19,987 bases of DNA from an uncultured Christensenella sp. (GCA_910584035.1 CAJTZR010000027.1:1-19987), one strand, 5' to 3'. Shown: positions 7,306 through 15,324, counted from the first letter of the stretch. The notes: a model not told the origin generated them from the letters alone. Numbers and translations are program-made.

Positions 7306-9135
7306 TTAGTCAATAACTGTATGATAAAATTCGTATATATTTGTTGCAACCTTTTTATTAATACCTTTTACTTCAGCAAGTTCCTCTACACTTGCATTTT
7401 TTATACCAGCAAGAGTTTTAAATGTTGCAAACAATTTTTTTACAGTATTTTCACCAACCCCAGCAATTTGTAACAGCTCGCTTTGAGTTTGTCTTTTACC
7501 CCTTAAGTTGCGGTGATAAGTTATTGCAAATCTATGTGCCTCGTCTCTTATCCTTTGTAAAAGTCTTAACGCTTGGCTATCTTTAGACAAAACTAATGGT
7601 TCACTACAATGTGGCAGATAAATTTCTTCCTCACGCTCTGCCAAACTTATAATATTAAAATGCACACAACTCTCTTCCATAGCTTGCAATGCATATTTTA
7701 GTTGACCTTTACCACCATCGACTACAATCAAATCGGGTTTTGAACCAAACGAAATATCCTCGTCATTCAAATGTGAAAAACGTCTAATCAATGTTTCTTT
7801 CATTGAAGCGAAGTCATTACTGCCTTCCACTGTTTTTATCTTGAATTTTCTGTACATTTTACCAGCTTTTTCGCCATTTTCAAATACAACCATACTAGAC
7901 ACTTTATCTGTACCACTAATATTTGAAATATCATAACATTCTATTCTGTTAGGAGGAATATCCATATTCAAAACTTGTTGCAATTGACTAACAGCACCCA
8001 AAGTCATATTAAATGTTCTTTCCTCTGTTGACTTACATTTAGCTAGATAATCTTTTGCATTTGCGTAAGCCATATCCACAAGCTGACGTCTAATGCCGAT
8101 TATTGGCGTAGCTACCAACACTTTACTACCTTTTTTCTCACTTAAGTAATTGCTTATAAGTTCAATATTTTCAAATTCCTCATTTACTAAAATTTGATTT
8201 ACAAGTAAAGTATCTGAATTGTAGTAACTATACAAATAACTTTCCAAAGTAGATTCATTATCAATGCTTAAAGCATTTATTAACTGCTTGTCACCACCTA
8301 AAAGTTTACCACCTCTTACAAACAGCATAGAAATTACTGTATTAATACCATCGCTTGCTATTGCAAAAATGTCCATATCCATATCACTAGGCAAAGCGGT
8401 TACTTGTTTTCTCACAAGTTTTTCAAGCACTTTTAATCTTTCACGATAATAAATTGCAAGTTCAAACTCCTCTTTTTCACTTGCAGAAACCATTTTTTCT
8501 TTAATAATTCGCTCAATAGATTTGTCATTGCCTTGCAAAAACTTGATAACCTCACCAATTATATCCATATATTGCTCACGTGTAATATTGCCAGTGCAAG
8601 GAGCTAAACATCTACCAATATGGTGATTTAAACAAGGTCTGTGATTTTTTGGTGGATTTTCCATATTTATATTACAAGTCCTAAGTTGAAAAGCTGAATG
8701 TATTAACTCCATAATCTCTTTTGCGGATATTCCTTGCATATATGGACCAAAATACTTCGCCCCGTCTTTTGTAAGTTTACGTACCACTTGAATTTTAGGG
8801 AACTTATCTTTCATATCAATACGTATAAAAGGATAATTTTTATCGTCTTTAAGCAAAATATTGTATGGTGGTTTATGTTTTTTAATTAGATTATTTTCCA
8901 GTACCAAAGCTTCAATTTCATTATGAGTTATTATATAATCAAATGTATAAATTTTAGACACCATTATTAAAACTTTAGTGGTTTTATTTTTTGGAGAACC
9001 AAAATATTGACGCACCCTATTTTTTAAAGAGCGAGCCTTACCAATATACAATATGTCCCCTTTTTCTGACTTCATAATGTAAACGCCAGATTTATCGGGT
9101 AAATCTTTTAATTTTTGTGCAATAATTTCATTCAT
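7306..9135 (-). CDS. uvrC: Excinuclease ABC subunit C
   Basis: The nuclease of nucleotide excision repair, which cuts on both sides of a lesion handed over by UvrAB. The N-terminal GIY-YIG domain shows SGVYIMKSEKGDILYIGKA with the conserved Arg in SLKNRVRQYF. A UVR motif follows at about 200-235 (KEEFELAIYYRERLKVLEKL) for UvrB contact. The RNase H-like second nuclease has ECYDISNISG and LIVVDGGKGQL. The C-terminus (about 545-609) is a double helix-hairpin-helix (LLQIAGVGENTVKKL and VEELAEVKGINKKVATNI) for DNA binding. About 609 residues is normal. I prefer the ATG at 9135, with GGTG 5 bases upstream; a GTG at 9141 is the alternative and adds two residues. uvrC close to hprK is a common clostridial neighbourhood. 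uvrA and uvrB are not here. Confidence 0.96.
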   Translation of the reverse strand: MNEIIAQKLKDLPDKSGVYIMKSEKGDILYIGKARSLKNRVRQYFGSPKNKTTKVLIMVSKIYTFDYIITHNEIEALVLENNLIKKHKPPYNILLKDDKNYPFIRIDMKDKFPKIQVVRKLTKDGAKYFGPYMQGISAKEIMELIHSAFQLRTCNINMENPPKNHRPCLNHHIGRCLAPCTGNITREQYMDIIGEVIKFLQGNDKSIERIIKEKMVSASEKEEFELAIYYRERLKVLEKLVRKQVTALPSDMDMDIFAIASDGINTVISMLFVRGGKLLGGDKQLINALSIDNESTLESYLYSYYNSDTLLVNQILVNEEFENIELISNYLSEKKGSKVLVATPIIGIRRQLVDMAYANAKDYLAKCKSTEERTFNMTLGAVSQLQQVLNMDIPPNRIECYDISNISGTDKVSSMVVFENGEKAGKMYRKFKIKTVEGSNDFASMKETLIRRFSHLNDEDISFGSKPDLIVVDGGKGQLKYALQAMEESCVHFNIISLAEREEEIYLPHCSEPLVLSKDSQALRLLQRIRDEAHRFAITYHRNLRGKRQTQSELLQIAGVGENTVKKLFATFKTLAGIKNASVEELAEVKGINKKVATNIYEFYHTVID

Positions 9136-9163
9136 ATCCACACCAAAACAAGATTGAACATTT

Positions 9164-9184
9164 ATTACATTTTTTAAATGTAAT
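9164..9184 (-). promoter_or_regulatory. Hairpin at the 5' end of the uvrC transcript
   Basis: ATTACATTT and AAATGTAAT pair perfectly (9 bp) around a 3-base loop. The predicted transcription start is about 9189, so this hairpin would cap the 5' end of the mRNA, about 28 bases before the start codon. Confidence 0.5.
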
Positions 9185-9195
9185 TTCTTATATGT

Positions 9196-9225
9196 ATTTT
9201 ATCATAAATTTTGGTGCGGTGTCAA
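9196..9225 (-). promoter_or_regulatory. Promoter of uvrC
   Basis: On the minus strand a perfect TTGACA (9220-9225) is followed after 18 bases by TAAAAT (9196-9201) with the TG of an extended -10. Confidence 0.75.
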
Positions 9226-9343
9226 AACTTTATCCCAAATTAATTATTTTTTTAAATTATATATTTTAAATATATCATTTGCAGTGTGTTAGTCTGTCAC
9301 GCTTTTTAACTCAAAATATTGTAAAATTTCAAGCTTAATACAA

Positions 9344-9706
9344 TTATCCAATTTTCCTATACTCATAAGCTTTTTGATAATTGTCAACTCCAGTAACAAT
9401 TACATCATTGACAAAAGGATTTGTAATGTAATAAACTATCAACTTACCATCTCTTTTACAACCAACAATTTTAGCGTCACGTAATATTTTAAGTTGATGT
9501 GACACAGTACTTTGATTAAGTTTTAATGTATAACATAAGTCACACACGCACATTTTGGCAATAGATAATGCAGATAAAATTCTTATCCTTGTATTATCAC
9601 CAAAAATAGAGTAAAAATCTGCAATCATACTACTGGCTTCATATGACGGCATATATTTCCTTAAAAACTCCTCGTCTGCTTTATTAATATTAACATACTC
9701 TTCCAT
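9344..9706 (-). CDS. ArsR/SmtB-family metal-responsive repressor
   Basis: A winged-helix dimeric repressor that should leave DNA on binding a metal or metalloid. Residues 64-81 (NQSTVSHQLKILRDAKIV) are the recognition helix region, and RDGKLIVYYI is the wing. MCVCDLC at 52-58 matches the CVC metal box of ArsR and CadC; a further Cys58 and Cys83 may add ligands. The length of 120 is typical. AGGAGG gives a very strong start. It is divergent from a Cys-rich small protein, but no arsenite pump, cadmium ATPase or reductase is adjacent, so the effector and targets are unclear. A near-palindrome over its own -10 box suggests autorepression. Confidence 0.9.
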   Translation of the reverse strand: MEEYVNINKADEEFLRKYMPSYEASSMIADFYSIFGDNTRIRILSALSIAKMCVCDLCYTLKLNQSTVSHQLKILRDAKIVGCKRDGKLIVYYITNPFVNDVIVTGVDNYQKAYEYRKIG

Positions 9707-9718
9707 TTTTACCTCCTT

Positions 9719-9756
9719 AGCTTTTAATTATTAGCTGTTTTTTCAAATATTACCAA
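9719..9756 (-). promoter_or_regulatory. Promoter and candidate operator of the ArsR gene
   Basis: On the minus strand TTGGTA (9751-9756) and TAATAA (9728-9733) are 17 bases apart. Over the -10 lies an 18-bp near-palindrome at 9719-9736, with AGCT at each end and 7 of 9 half-site positions matching. Its place suits autorepression; binding is inferred. Confidence 0.45.
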
Positions 9757-9788
9757 ATAAAGAAAATAATTTCTTTCTGTTTTTGTGT

Positions 9789-9817
9789 CACAGTTTCAGT
9801 AATTGACGCATATTGTA
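9789..9817 (+). promoter_or_regulatory. Candidate sigma-K (mother-cell) promoter of the Cys/Asn-rich gene
   Basis: CACA (9789-9792) is followed after 16 bases by GCATATTGTA (CATA starting at 9809). This matches the Bacillus sigma-K pattern of an AC-centred -35 and a CATAnnnTA -10. A sigma-A alternative, TTGACG (9803) with TAGAAA (9826), is poorer. Confidence 0.45.
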
Positions 9818-9850
9818 GTAAAAGATAGAAAACATTTGGAGGTCTAGCAT

Positions 9851-10069
9851 ATGTGTAATTGTAATGGTTTATTACCTTTAATTTTTGGTTATATTACAGG
9901 TGCAAACAATCAAAACAACTGTTGTAACTTTGGTTGCAATTGTGACCAAAACGTTATGCCAATCAACAACGGATTTAATGGCAACAATAGCTGTTGGATA
10001 ATCTTATTGTTGTTATTCGTTTGTGGTTGTGGATGCAACAATAATTGCAATTGTAATTGTAACAACTAA
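9851..10069 (+). CDS. Cys/Asn-rich small protein, possible spore coat component
   Basis: A 72-residue protein with 13 Cys and 21 Asn. Cysteines fall in CNC, CC, CNC, CGCGC and CNCNC clusters. A hydrophobic stretch CWIILLLLFVCGCG (48-61) sits between Asn-rich parts and may insert in a membrane or pack in an insoluble layer. GGAGG at 9838-9842 gives a strong ribosome binding site, and two hairpins follow the gene. I do not recognise a named family with certainty; Cys-rich small proteins of clostridia are often annotated only as high-cysteine proteins. The upstream region fits a sigma-K promoter, which would suit a late, disulfide-crosslinked coat protein. The alternative is a metal-binding protein controlled by the divergent ArsR-type gene. 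It is a real gene on codon and signal evidence; the role is inferred. Confidence 0.75.
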   Translation: MCNCNGLLPLIFGYITGANNQNNCCNFGCNCDQNVMPINNGFNGNNSCWIILLLLFVCGCGCNNNCNCNCNN

Positions 10070-10115
10070 ATTTTAGATTAAGTACATTTTATAAAATCAA
10101 ATTAATTTAAGCACA

Positions 10116-10145
10116 AAGTTATATCAATTTAAATTGATATAACTT
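10116..10145. repeat. Perfect 30-bp palindrome
   Basis: AAGTTATATCAATTT is followed directly by its exact reverse complement, 15+15 with no spacer. No T-tract follows, so it is not a standard terminator. It may be a protein-binding site or an mRNA 3'-end stabiliser. Confidence 0.75.
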
Positions 10146-10169
10146 GACAAAAAACAATTTCCTATTTAA

Positions 10170-10204
10170 AAAATCACTTAAGTTTAATTACTTAAGTGAT
10201 TTTT
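10170..10204 (+). terminator. Terminator of the Cys/Asn-rich gene
   Basis: Fourteen perfect pairs, AAAATCACTTAAGT with ACTTAAGTGATTTT, surround a 6-base loop. A T-run interrupted by one C follows. Confidence 0.88.
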
Positions 10205-10422
10205 CTTTTTAATTTGTTTTTATATTTTTTATTTTCTATTAATTCAATTTAGCAAAACATTAAAAAAACACAATTATATCGTCAAAATTTTATTAAAGAA
10301 AATTGAGATTTTTGCCTACTATATTTTTTAAATAATTTTTTTATAATTTTTTATCACCTTAAAATTATTAATTTAGTAATTATTTATTGCTTTAAAATTG
10401 TTAATCTTTTATCAATACAATA

Positions 10423-10451
10423 AATTTAATACCGATTTTCAACGTGTTTTA
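10423..10451. repeat. Dispersed 29-bp repeat, copy 2
   Basis: It matches 6303-6331 at 26 of 29 positions. Its right end includes the stop codon of the membrane-protein gene that ends at 10449. Confidence 0.6.
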
Positions 10452-11120
10452 ATTAATTTTGTCTACATCTTCTTGAACAGAACTTTCATTTACTATATCT
10501 TTTTGAGTATCTTGATTATTACTATCCACTACATCATTAGTGTTTTGCACTTTTTCATTTTCAGCATTGCCATTTTTGTTTGGGTCATATGTTACATAAT
10601 GGTCATCATCTTTGACATTGACTTCCTTTTTTATAGAAAATACGCTAAACATCATATATGATACACCAATCAATATTACAACTACTGGTATAACATATCT
10701 CCAAACATTCAAAATAGTACTTACTAGTACAGTTGCACTGCTTACTGCTACTACAAGTCCAAACCTCATTGCTTTAGGTGACCATTTACAAATTCTATCC
10801 GCCAATATAATTCCTATGCCTATAAACAACGGAATTATCATTATAATTTTACCCATTGCAAGGTTTTCAACTTTTGCATCAATTGAAATCACTAGATATA
10901 TCCCCGCAAAAAACATTGATAAAATATAAAATATAGGTGATTTTTTACAAATTGCGTATGCAAGCAAACAACACGCTACGAATAAAATTACTATTGTATA
11001 CCAAGGTGTAAATAAATCATCAATAAATGGTACATTCAATTGGTCAAGCAACAATAAAAGACCAAACACTACAAACAATGCACTTATAACTATTTTTAAA
11101 ACATTATCTTTATTTTTCAT
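10449..11120 (-). CDS. LiaF/DUF5668-like polytopic membrane protein
   Basis: A 223-residue membrane protein of unknown function. About six hydrophobic segments fill residues 8-165, beginning VLKIVISALFVVFGLLLLLDQLNVPF, the hairpin-like start seen in LiaI/LiaF-type and DUF5668 proteins. Residues 166-223 are a hydrophilic, Asn/Asp/Glu-rich tail (for example DDDHYVTYDPNKNGNAENEK) that looks disordered and probably faces the cytoplasm. There is no LiaF C-terminal beta domain and no LiaRS-type two-component system nearby. GGTGAG gives the ribosome binding site. It lies 116 bases after lgt on the same strand, so it may be read with it or alone. The family assignment is by overall look only. Confidence 0.65.
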   Translation of the reverse strand: MKNKDNVLKIVISALFVVFGLLLLLDQLNVPFIDDLFTPWYTIVILFVACCLLAYAICKKSPIFYILSMFFAGIYLVISIDAKVENLAMGKIIMIIPLFIGIGIILADRICKWSPKAMRFGLVVAVSSATVLVSTILNVWRYVIPVVVILIGVSYMMFSVFSIKKEVNVKDDDHYVTYDPNKNGNAENEKVQNTNDVVDSNNQDTQKDIVNESSVQEDVDKIN

Positions 11121-11134
11121 TTCTCACCAAAACC

Positions 11135-11146
11135 GCACTAAAGTGC
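11135..11146 (-). promoter_or_regulatory. Short hairpin before the membrane-protein gene
   Basis: GCACT and AGTGC pair around a 2-base centre, about 7 bases upstream of the GGTGAG ribosome binding site. The CACTA/TAGTG core recalls the hprK leader hairpin. Confidence 0.3.
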
Positions 11147-11236
11147 TTGTTCCTATACTTGTTACTTTGTGTTACCGCAAAATCACTATATTGCTATTTA
11201 AATTAATATAAAATTTAAAATAAACAATAGCTAAAC

Positions 11237-12148
11237 TCAACTTTCTGTACTATTATTTTGTTCCACATATGGTGGTGGCTCGTGAACTACTTTAAAATGT
11301 TTATCATACATTTTTGGTGTCTCTAGTTTTATATATCCAAGTTGTACTAATACTAAAACTACAACGCCAATAGCTGCACATAAGAAACATATTAATTGAA
11401 CTGCTTTAACACTGCCCCACATTAATTGGTTTACTTTAACAAATTCAAGAATACCTCTTACTACACCATACCAAACTATATATAGTAATGATAAAAAGCC
11501 TACTTTTAATTTTTTCTTTACAGTGTAAGTCAATGCAATCATTACAATAAACATTACTAGGTTTAGCATCATTTCGTAAAAGAAGTTCGCTGCGTGCCAG
11601 CCATATTTGCCTACTTCGTAATCGTAAACCCAAACTGCAATAGGGAATTTTTGGAATGCTGGATTTGTAATCTCAAAACCAAACAACTCACCATTTACAT
11701 AGTTACCCCAACGTCCAATTACTTGTCCTAATAACAAGCAAGGCACAACTAAATCAGTAATTCTAAAGAAAGATTTTTTGTATATTCTGCACGCTATAAA
11801 AATGCCTAATGCACCACAAGGTATACCGCCAATAATAGTAAGTCCACCTTCGGTTATATCAAATGCTCTTCTAAAATCTGCCCAACTAGTAAAGTATTCA
11901 TTAAATCTTGGTACAACAAAGAATAATCTAGCACCAATAATTGCAAAAACTATTGCAAATAAAAATGCTGACAGACAAAATTCTGGCTCTAATTGTTCAC
12001 GTTTACCAAGATAAATCATTAAAAACAATGCACAAATCATACCAGTTGTCAATATTACGCCATACCAAGCGACATCTACACTTCCAATCGAAAAACCTTT
12101 ATCGTCAAAGTAAATAGCCGCTAATAAACTGCTAAAAATGTTACTCAT
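11237..12148 (-). CDS. lgt: Prolipoprotein diacylglyceryl transferase
   Basis: Transfers diacylglycerol from phosphatidylglycerol to the lipobox cysteine of prolipoproteins in the membrane, the first step of lipoprotein maturation. The Lgt signature is present as GQVIGRWGNYVNGELFG (about 139-155), giving the key Arg, Asn and Glu. AWYGVIL (27-33), GARLFFVV and GGLTIIGGIPCG (about 101-112) match conserved loops, though the position of E. coli His103 is Ile here. WYGVVRGILEFVK (about 225-237) holds the later conserved Arg and Glu. Seven or so membrane segments are visible. The tail of about 30 residues after the last segment is longer than usual. GAGGC before the ATG is the ribosome binding site; the gene begins 11 bases after galK, so they are probably one transcript. 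The GH16 protein is a possible client. Confidence 0.94.
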   Translation of the reverse strand: MSNIFSSLLAAIYFDDKGFSIGSVDVAWYGVILTTGMICALFLMIYLGKREQLEPEFCLSAFLFAIVFAIIGARLFFVVPRFNEYFTSWADFRRAFDITEGGLTIIGGIPCGALGIFIACRIYKKSFFRITDLVVPCLLLGQVIGRWGNYVNGELFGFEITNPAFQKFPIAVWVYDYEVGKYGWHAANFFYEMMLNLVMFIVMIALTYTVKKKLKVGFLSLLYIVWYGVVRGILEFVKVNQLMWGSVKAVQLICFLCAAIGVVVLVLVQLGYIKLETPKMYDKHFKVVHEPPPYVEQNNSTES

Positions 12149-12159
12149 AAATGCCTCAA

Positions 12160-13437
12160 TTAAATTTCAATCATTCTAGTACCACTATTCCTAATTGAAA
12201 TTTGGAATACGTTGTCAGTACCAAATACAGATTTTAATTTTGTGACAAGTTCGCTTGTCAAGTCAGATGGTACATATGCAATCATTGTACCAGCAAAGCC
12301 ACCACCGTGAACACGGATAGCACCTTTATCACCACAAATATTATTACTTAATGCAAGTGCAATTGGAATACGCATATCACGGTCACCCTCTGGATAAACA
12401 TTTTGCAAAAGTTTATAAGAGCTGTCACCACTTGCGTTAATCATATCATAATACTTGTCAATATCTACATTCTTAATTGCATCGGCACATTTTTCCACAC
12501 GCTCATTCTCGTTAAAATAGTGCATTGCTCTCAAAATTGCTCTACCAGATACATCACTTTGTATAATTGGTATTGTTGACAAAAACTTGTCCTTATTAAC
12601 AAATCTTAAAACTTTTTGACCAAATATTGAAGCAACTGCTTCCATTTCAGTACGAATTGAAGCGTATTGGTCTGTTAGTCCGCAATGGTCACCACCGCAA
12701 TTAACTAATACTATGTCAACATTTTCAAATTTCCAAGGTATACTCTCAACCTCTGGAGCTTTTGTATCTTTAAAATCAATGTAACTAACACCACCAAGTG
12801 CAATAGCAGATTGGTCCATCAAACCGCAAGGCTTACCAAAGAACTCACTCTCTGCAAGATGTGATGCGTATGCTTTTGTAAGAGCGTCCATTTTGCCGTC
12901 ATTGTATAAAATATTCAAAATTTCACAAACAAGAACCTCAAAGCACGCTGAAGAGCTAACTCCAGCTCCTTTAAACACGTCTGAGCTTGTAGTAGCGTAA
13001 AAACCACCTATTTTGTAACCATTTTGTTTAAAGTAAGCACATACACCACGAACTAGTCCCTCACTTTTGCCATATTCTGCAGTTTTTGGCTCTAAATCGT
13101 TAATGTCAACAACAAGTGGTGGATAACCAACAGATGCAATGGTAATTACATCTTCAATTACTGGAGTAACCATTGCTATTGTATCCACACTAATAGAGGC
13201 ACAAAGTACTTTACCATTATTATGGTCAGTATGGTTACCACAAACCTCTATTCTTCCAGGTGATGAGAATAATAAAACATTTTCACCACTAAACTCGCTA
13301 TGTATCTTATATAAATCTTGATATCGTTTAATTTGATATTCTAAACCATTATTTTTTGCGTACAATGCAGAACACTCTTTTGCAAAATTAACATTTGAAC
13401 CTAAATTGTCAAAATCTTGCTTACTTAAAAATTTCAC
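12160..13437 (-). CDS. galK: Galactokinase (GHMP family)
   Basis: Phosphorylates galactose at C1 with ATP, the first committed step of the Leloir pathway. Motif 1 is SSPGRIEVCGNHTDHNNGK (58-76); the GNHTDH form in place of GEHTDY is the one I associate with clostridial galactokinases. Motif 2, the ATP loop, is GAGVSSSACFE (157-167), and motif 3 is HGGGFAGTMIAY near 393-404. At 425 residues it is a little longer than the roughly 390 of E. coli. The start is GTG at 13437, set by GGAGGG 6 bases upstream; no better ATG exists. It is divergent from galT across a 210-bp promoter region and followed closely by lgt. The galE step is not in the window. Confidence 0.93.
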   Translation of the reverse strand: MKFLSKQDFDNLGSNVNFAKECSALYAKNNGLEYQIKRYQDLYKIHSEFSGENVLLFSSPGRIEVCGNHTDHNNGKVLCASISVDTIAMVTPVIEDVITIASVGYPPLVVDINDLEPKTAEYGKSEGLVRGVCAYFKQNGYKIGGFYATTSSDVFKGAGVSSSACFEVLVCEILNILYNDGKMDALTKAYASHLAESEFFGKPCGLMDQSAIALGGVSYIDFKDTKAPEVESIPWKFENVDIVLVNCGGDHCGLTDQYASIRTEMEAVASIFGQKVLRFVNKDKFLSTIPIIQSDVSGRAILRAMHYFNENERVEKCADAIKNVDIDKYYDMINASGDSSYKLLQNVYPEGDRDMRIPIALALSNNICGDKGAIRVHGGGFAGTMIAYVPSDLTSELVTKLKSVFGTDNVFQISIRNSGTRMIEI

Positions 13438-13498
13438 AATTACCCTCCTACCGAAATAATTTAATATAGTTTATTCCGATATTTTCATTATATATTGT

Positions 13499-13527
13499 AT
13501 TTTAGCATAAAAAAAAATAAAAATCAA
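13499..13527 (-). promoter_or_regulatory. Promoter of galK-lgt
   Basis: On the minus strand TTGATT (13522-13527) and TAAAAT (13499-13504) are 17 bases apart, with the TG of an extended -10. The leader is about 55 bases. No clear operator was found in the 210-bp region. Confidence 0.6.
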
Positions 13528-13554
13528 TATTTTTTACAAAAACTTATAATATAC

Positions 13555-13583
13555 TTGCTAAAAACCATAAAATATTATATAAT
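13555..13583 (+). promoter_or_regulatory. Promoter of galT
   Basis: TTGCTA (13555-13560) and TATAAT (13578-13583) are 17 bases apart. The start codon is 64 bases downstream, with GGGAG at 13637-13641. Confidence 0.7.
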
Positions 13584-13647
13584 TATTTATACAATATGTA
13601 TTTTTAACTAAAAAAACAATATTTTTTTATAAAAATGGGAGACTTTT

Positions 13648-15177
13648 ATGGCACAAGACAATCAAATTTTAATTGCTATTGAACAATTACTTGATTATGC
13701 AACAAAAAAATTATCACTTGACATTTACGATGTTCACTATGCAAGAAACACTTTGTTAGATAATTTTAAATTAGGTGCAACTCAAACTTTTGAAACAATT
13801 CCTGAATATGATATTCAAAGCACAGTTGATTATATGGTAAACTATGCTATTGAGCAAGGTTTTACTACAAAAGAGGATGCTCTTTTATATGAAACAAGAC
13901 TATTTGGCATTGTAACTCCAGCACCATCAACTATCATAATGAAATATGACATTACAAAAGCTTTACTTGGTGTTGAATCTGCAACTGATTATTTATTTGA
14001 TTTAGGTGTTGCAAACAATTATCTAAGAATGCAAGATATTAACAAAAACATTATGTGGAATTACAATGGTTCAAAAGGTGGTTTGGTTGTAACAATCAAC
14101 TTGTCTAAGCCAGAAAAAGACCCTAAACAAATTCAAGCTGCTTTAAAAGCAAAAACTGGTTATCCAGCTTGTATGCTTTGCACATCAAATGTCGGATACG
14201 CTGGTAATGCAGGTCACCCAGCAAGACAAACCTTGAGAACTATCCCTGTTGAACTTTATGGTGAAAACTGGTGGATTCAATACTCACCTTATCAATATTA
14301 TGACAAACATTTAATCTGTTTTTGTGATGAACATAGACCAATGAAAGTTAACCACGATTGCATAGCAAGACTTGTTGATTTTGTTGAGCAATTCCCTCAT
14401 TTCTTTATGGGTTCAAACGCTGCTCTACCAATCGTAGGCGGTTCAATCTTAACACACGACCATTATCAAGGCGGTGGCAAAGGTTTACCTATGTTTAACG
14501 CACCAATTAGAAAAACTTTCAAATCACCTATCAAAGGTGCAGACATTGCAATAGTTGATTGGTATAATAGTGTAATAAGAGTTAGTGCAAAGAAAAAAGT
14601 TGTCGCACTTGAAGCTGCTGACTATGTACTAAGACAATGGGCTGAATATACTGACGAAAGCGTTGGTATCATTTGCAAAACAGATGCTCAACACAACGCA
14701 GTAACTCCTATTGCTAGATATGAAAATGGTAAATTTATTGTAGATATGATTTTACGTAACAATCGTACTGACGAGGCTCATCCTTATGGTATTTATCACC
14801 CTACTGAAGATTTACATAATATCAAAAAAGAAGGTATTGGCATAATTGAAGTTATGGGAACATTCATTTTACCAGGTAGACTTGATAAAGAACTTAAAGC
14901 AATTCAAAAATATTTGACTGGTGAGGAAAAATTTGATTATGCTGAAGTTAGCAATGAAACTCACCCACTAACTAAGCATAAGGATATGATTAAATATTTA
15001 ATCGAAAATAATGGCACATCAAACACTCCAGAAGCTAGCGAAAATATTGTTAAAGACTACATTAACCTAACTTGTGAAAAAATTCTTGAATGTACTGCAG
15101 TATTTAAAAATACTGAGCAAGGTGCTGCTGCATTTGATAAGTTTATGATTGATTGCTTAGGTTGCAAAGTTAAATAA
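13648..15177 (+). CDS. galT: UDP-glucose--hexose-1-phosphate uridylyltransferase, class II
   Basis: Exchanges galactose-1-phosphate for glucose-1-phosphate on UDP-glucose, giving UDP-galactose; it works directly after galactokinase. At 509 residues it is the class II form found in Bacillota, much longer than E. coli GalT. The active site lies in GGSILTHDHYQGG with H270-D-H272, and NETHPLTKH (about 430-438) is a class II signature. GYAGNAGHPARQTLRTIPV (about 181-199) and ICFCDEHRPM (about 222-231) are further family blocks. It is alone on the plus strand, with its own promoter and a terminator at 15325, and divergent from galK. Confidence 0.95.
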   Translation: MAQDNQILIAIEQLLDYATKKLSLDIYDVHYARNTLLDNFKLGATQTFETIPEYDIQSTVDYMVNYAIEQGFTTKEDALLYETRLFGIVTPAPSTIIMKYDITKALLGVESATDYLFDLGVANNYLRMQDINKNIMWNYNGSKGGLVVTINLSKPEKDPKQIQAALKAKTGYPACMLCTSNVGYAGNAGHPARQTLRTIPVELYGENWWIQYSPYQYYDKHLICFCDEHRPMKVNHDCIARLVDFVEQFPHFFMGSNAALPIVGGSILTHDHYQGGGKGLPMFNAPIRKTFKSPIKGADIAIVDWYNSVIRVSAKKKVVALEAADYVLRQWAEYTDESVGIICKTDAQHNAVTPIARYENGKFIVDMILRNNRTDEAHPYGIYHPTEDLHNIKKEGIGIIEVMGTFILPGRLDKELKAIQKYLTGEEKFDYAEVSNETHPLTKHKDMIKYLIENNGTSNTPEASENIVKDYINLTCEKILECTAVFKNTEQGAAAFDKFMIDCLGCKVK

Positions 15178-15324
15178 TATATTTTAATTATATTAGTTTA
15201 ATAAACATTAATTTAAATAAATTAGCACTAACTTTACAAAATATCTTTAAGTTATTGTAGTTATAAATTTAGCTTTTTGTTCAAAATATAAAACTAATTT
15301 ATTTTAATAGCGTTATGTAACACA

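Larger units (their letters stand above)
10070..10448. other. Gene-free gap after the Cys/Asn-rich gene
   Basis: It holds a 30-bp perfect palindrome, a strong terminator and most of the second copy of the 29-bp dispersed repeat. The section from 10210 to 10420 is very AT-rich, and I see no supported gene in it. Confidence 0.6.
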
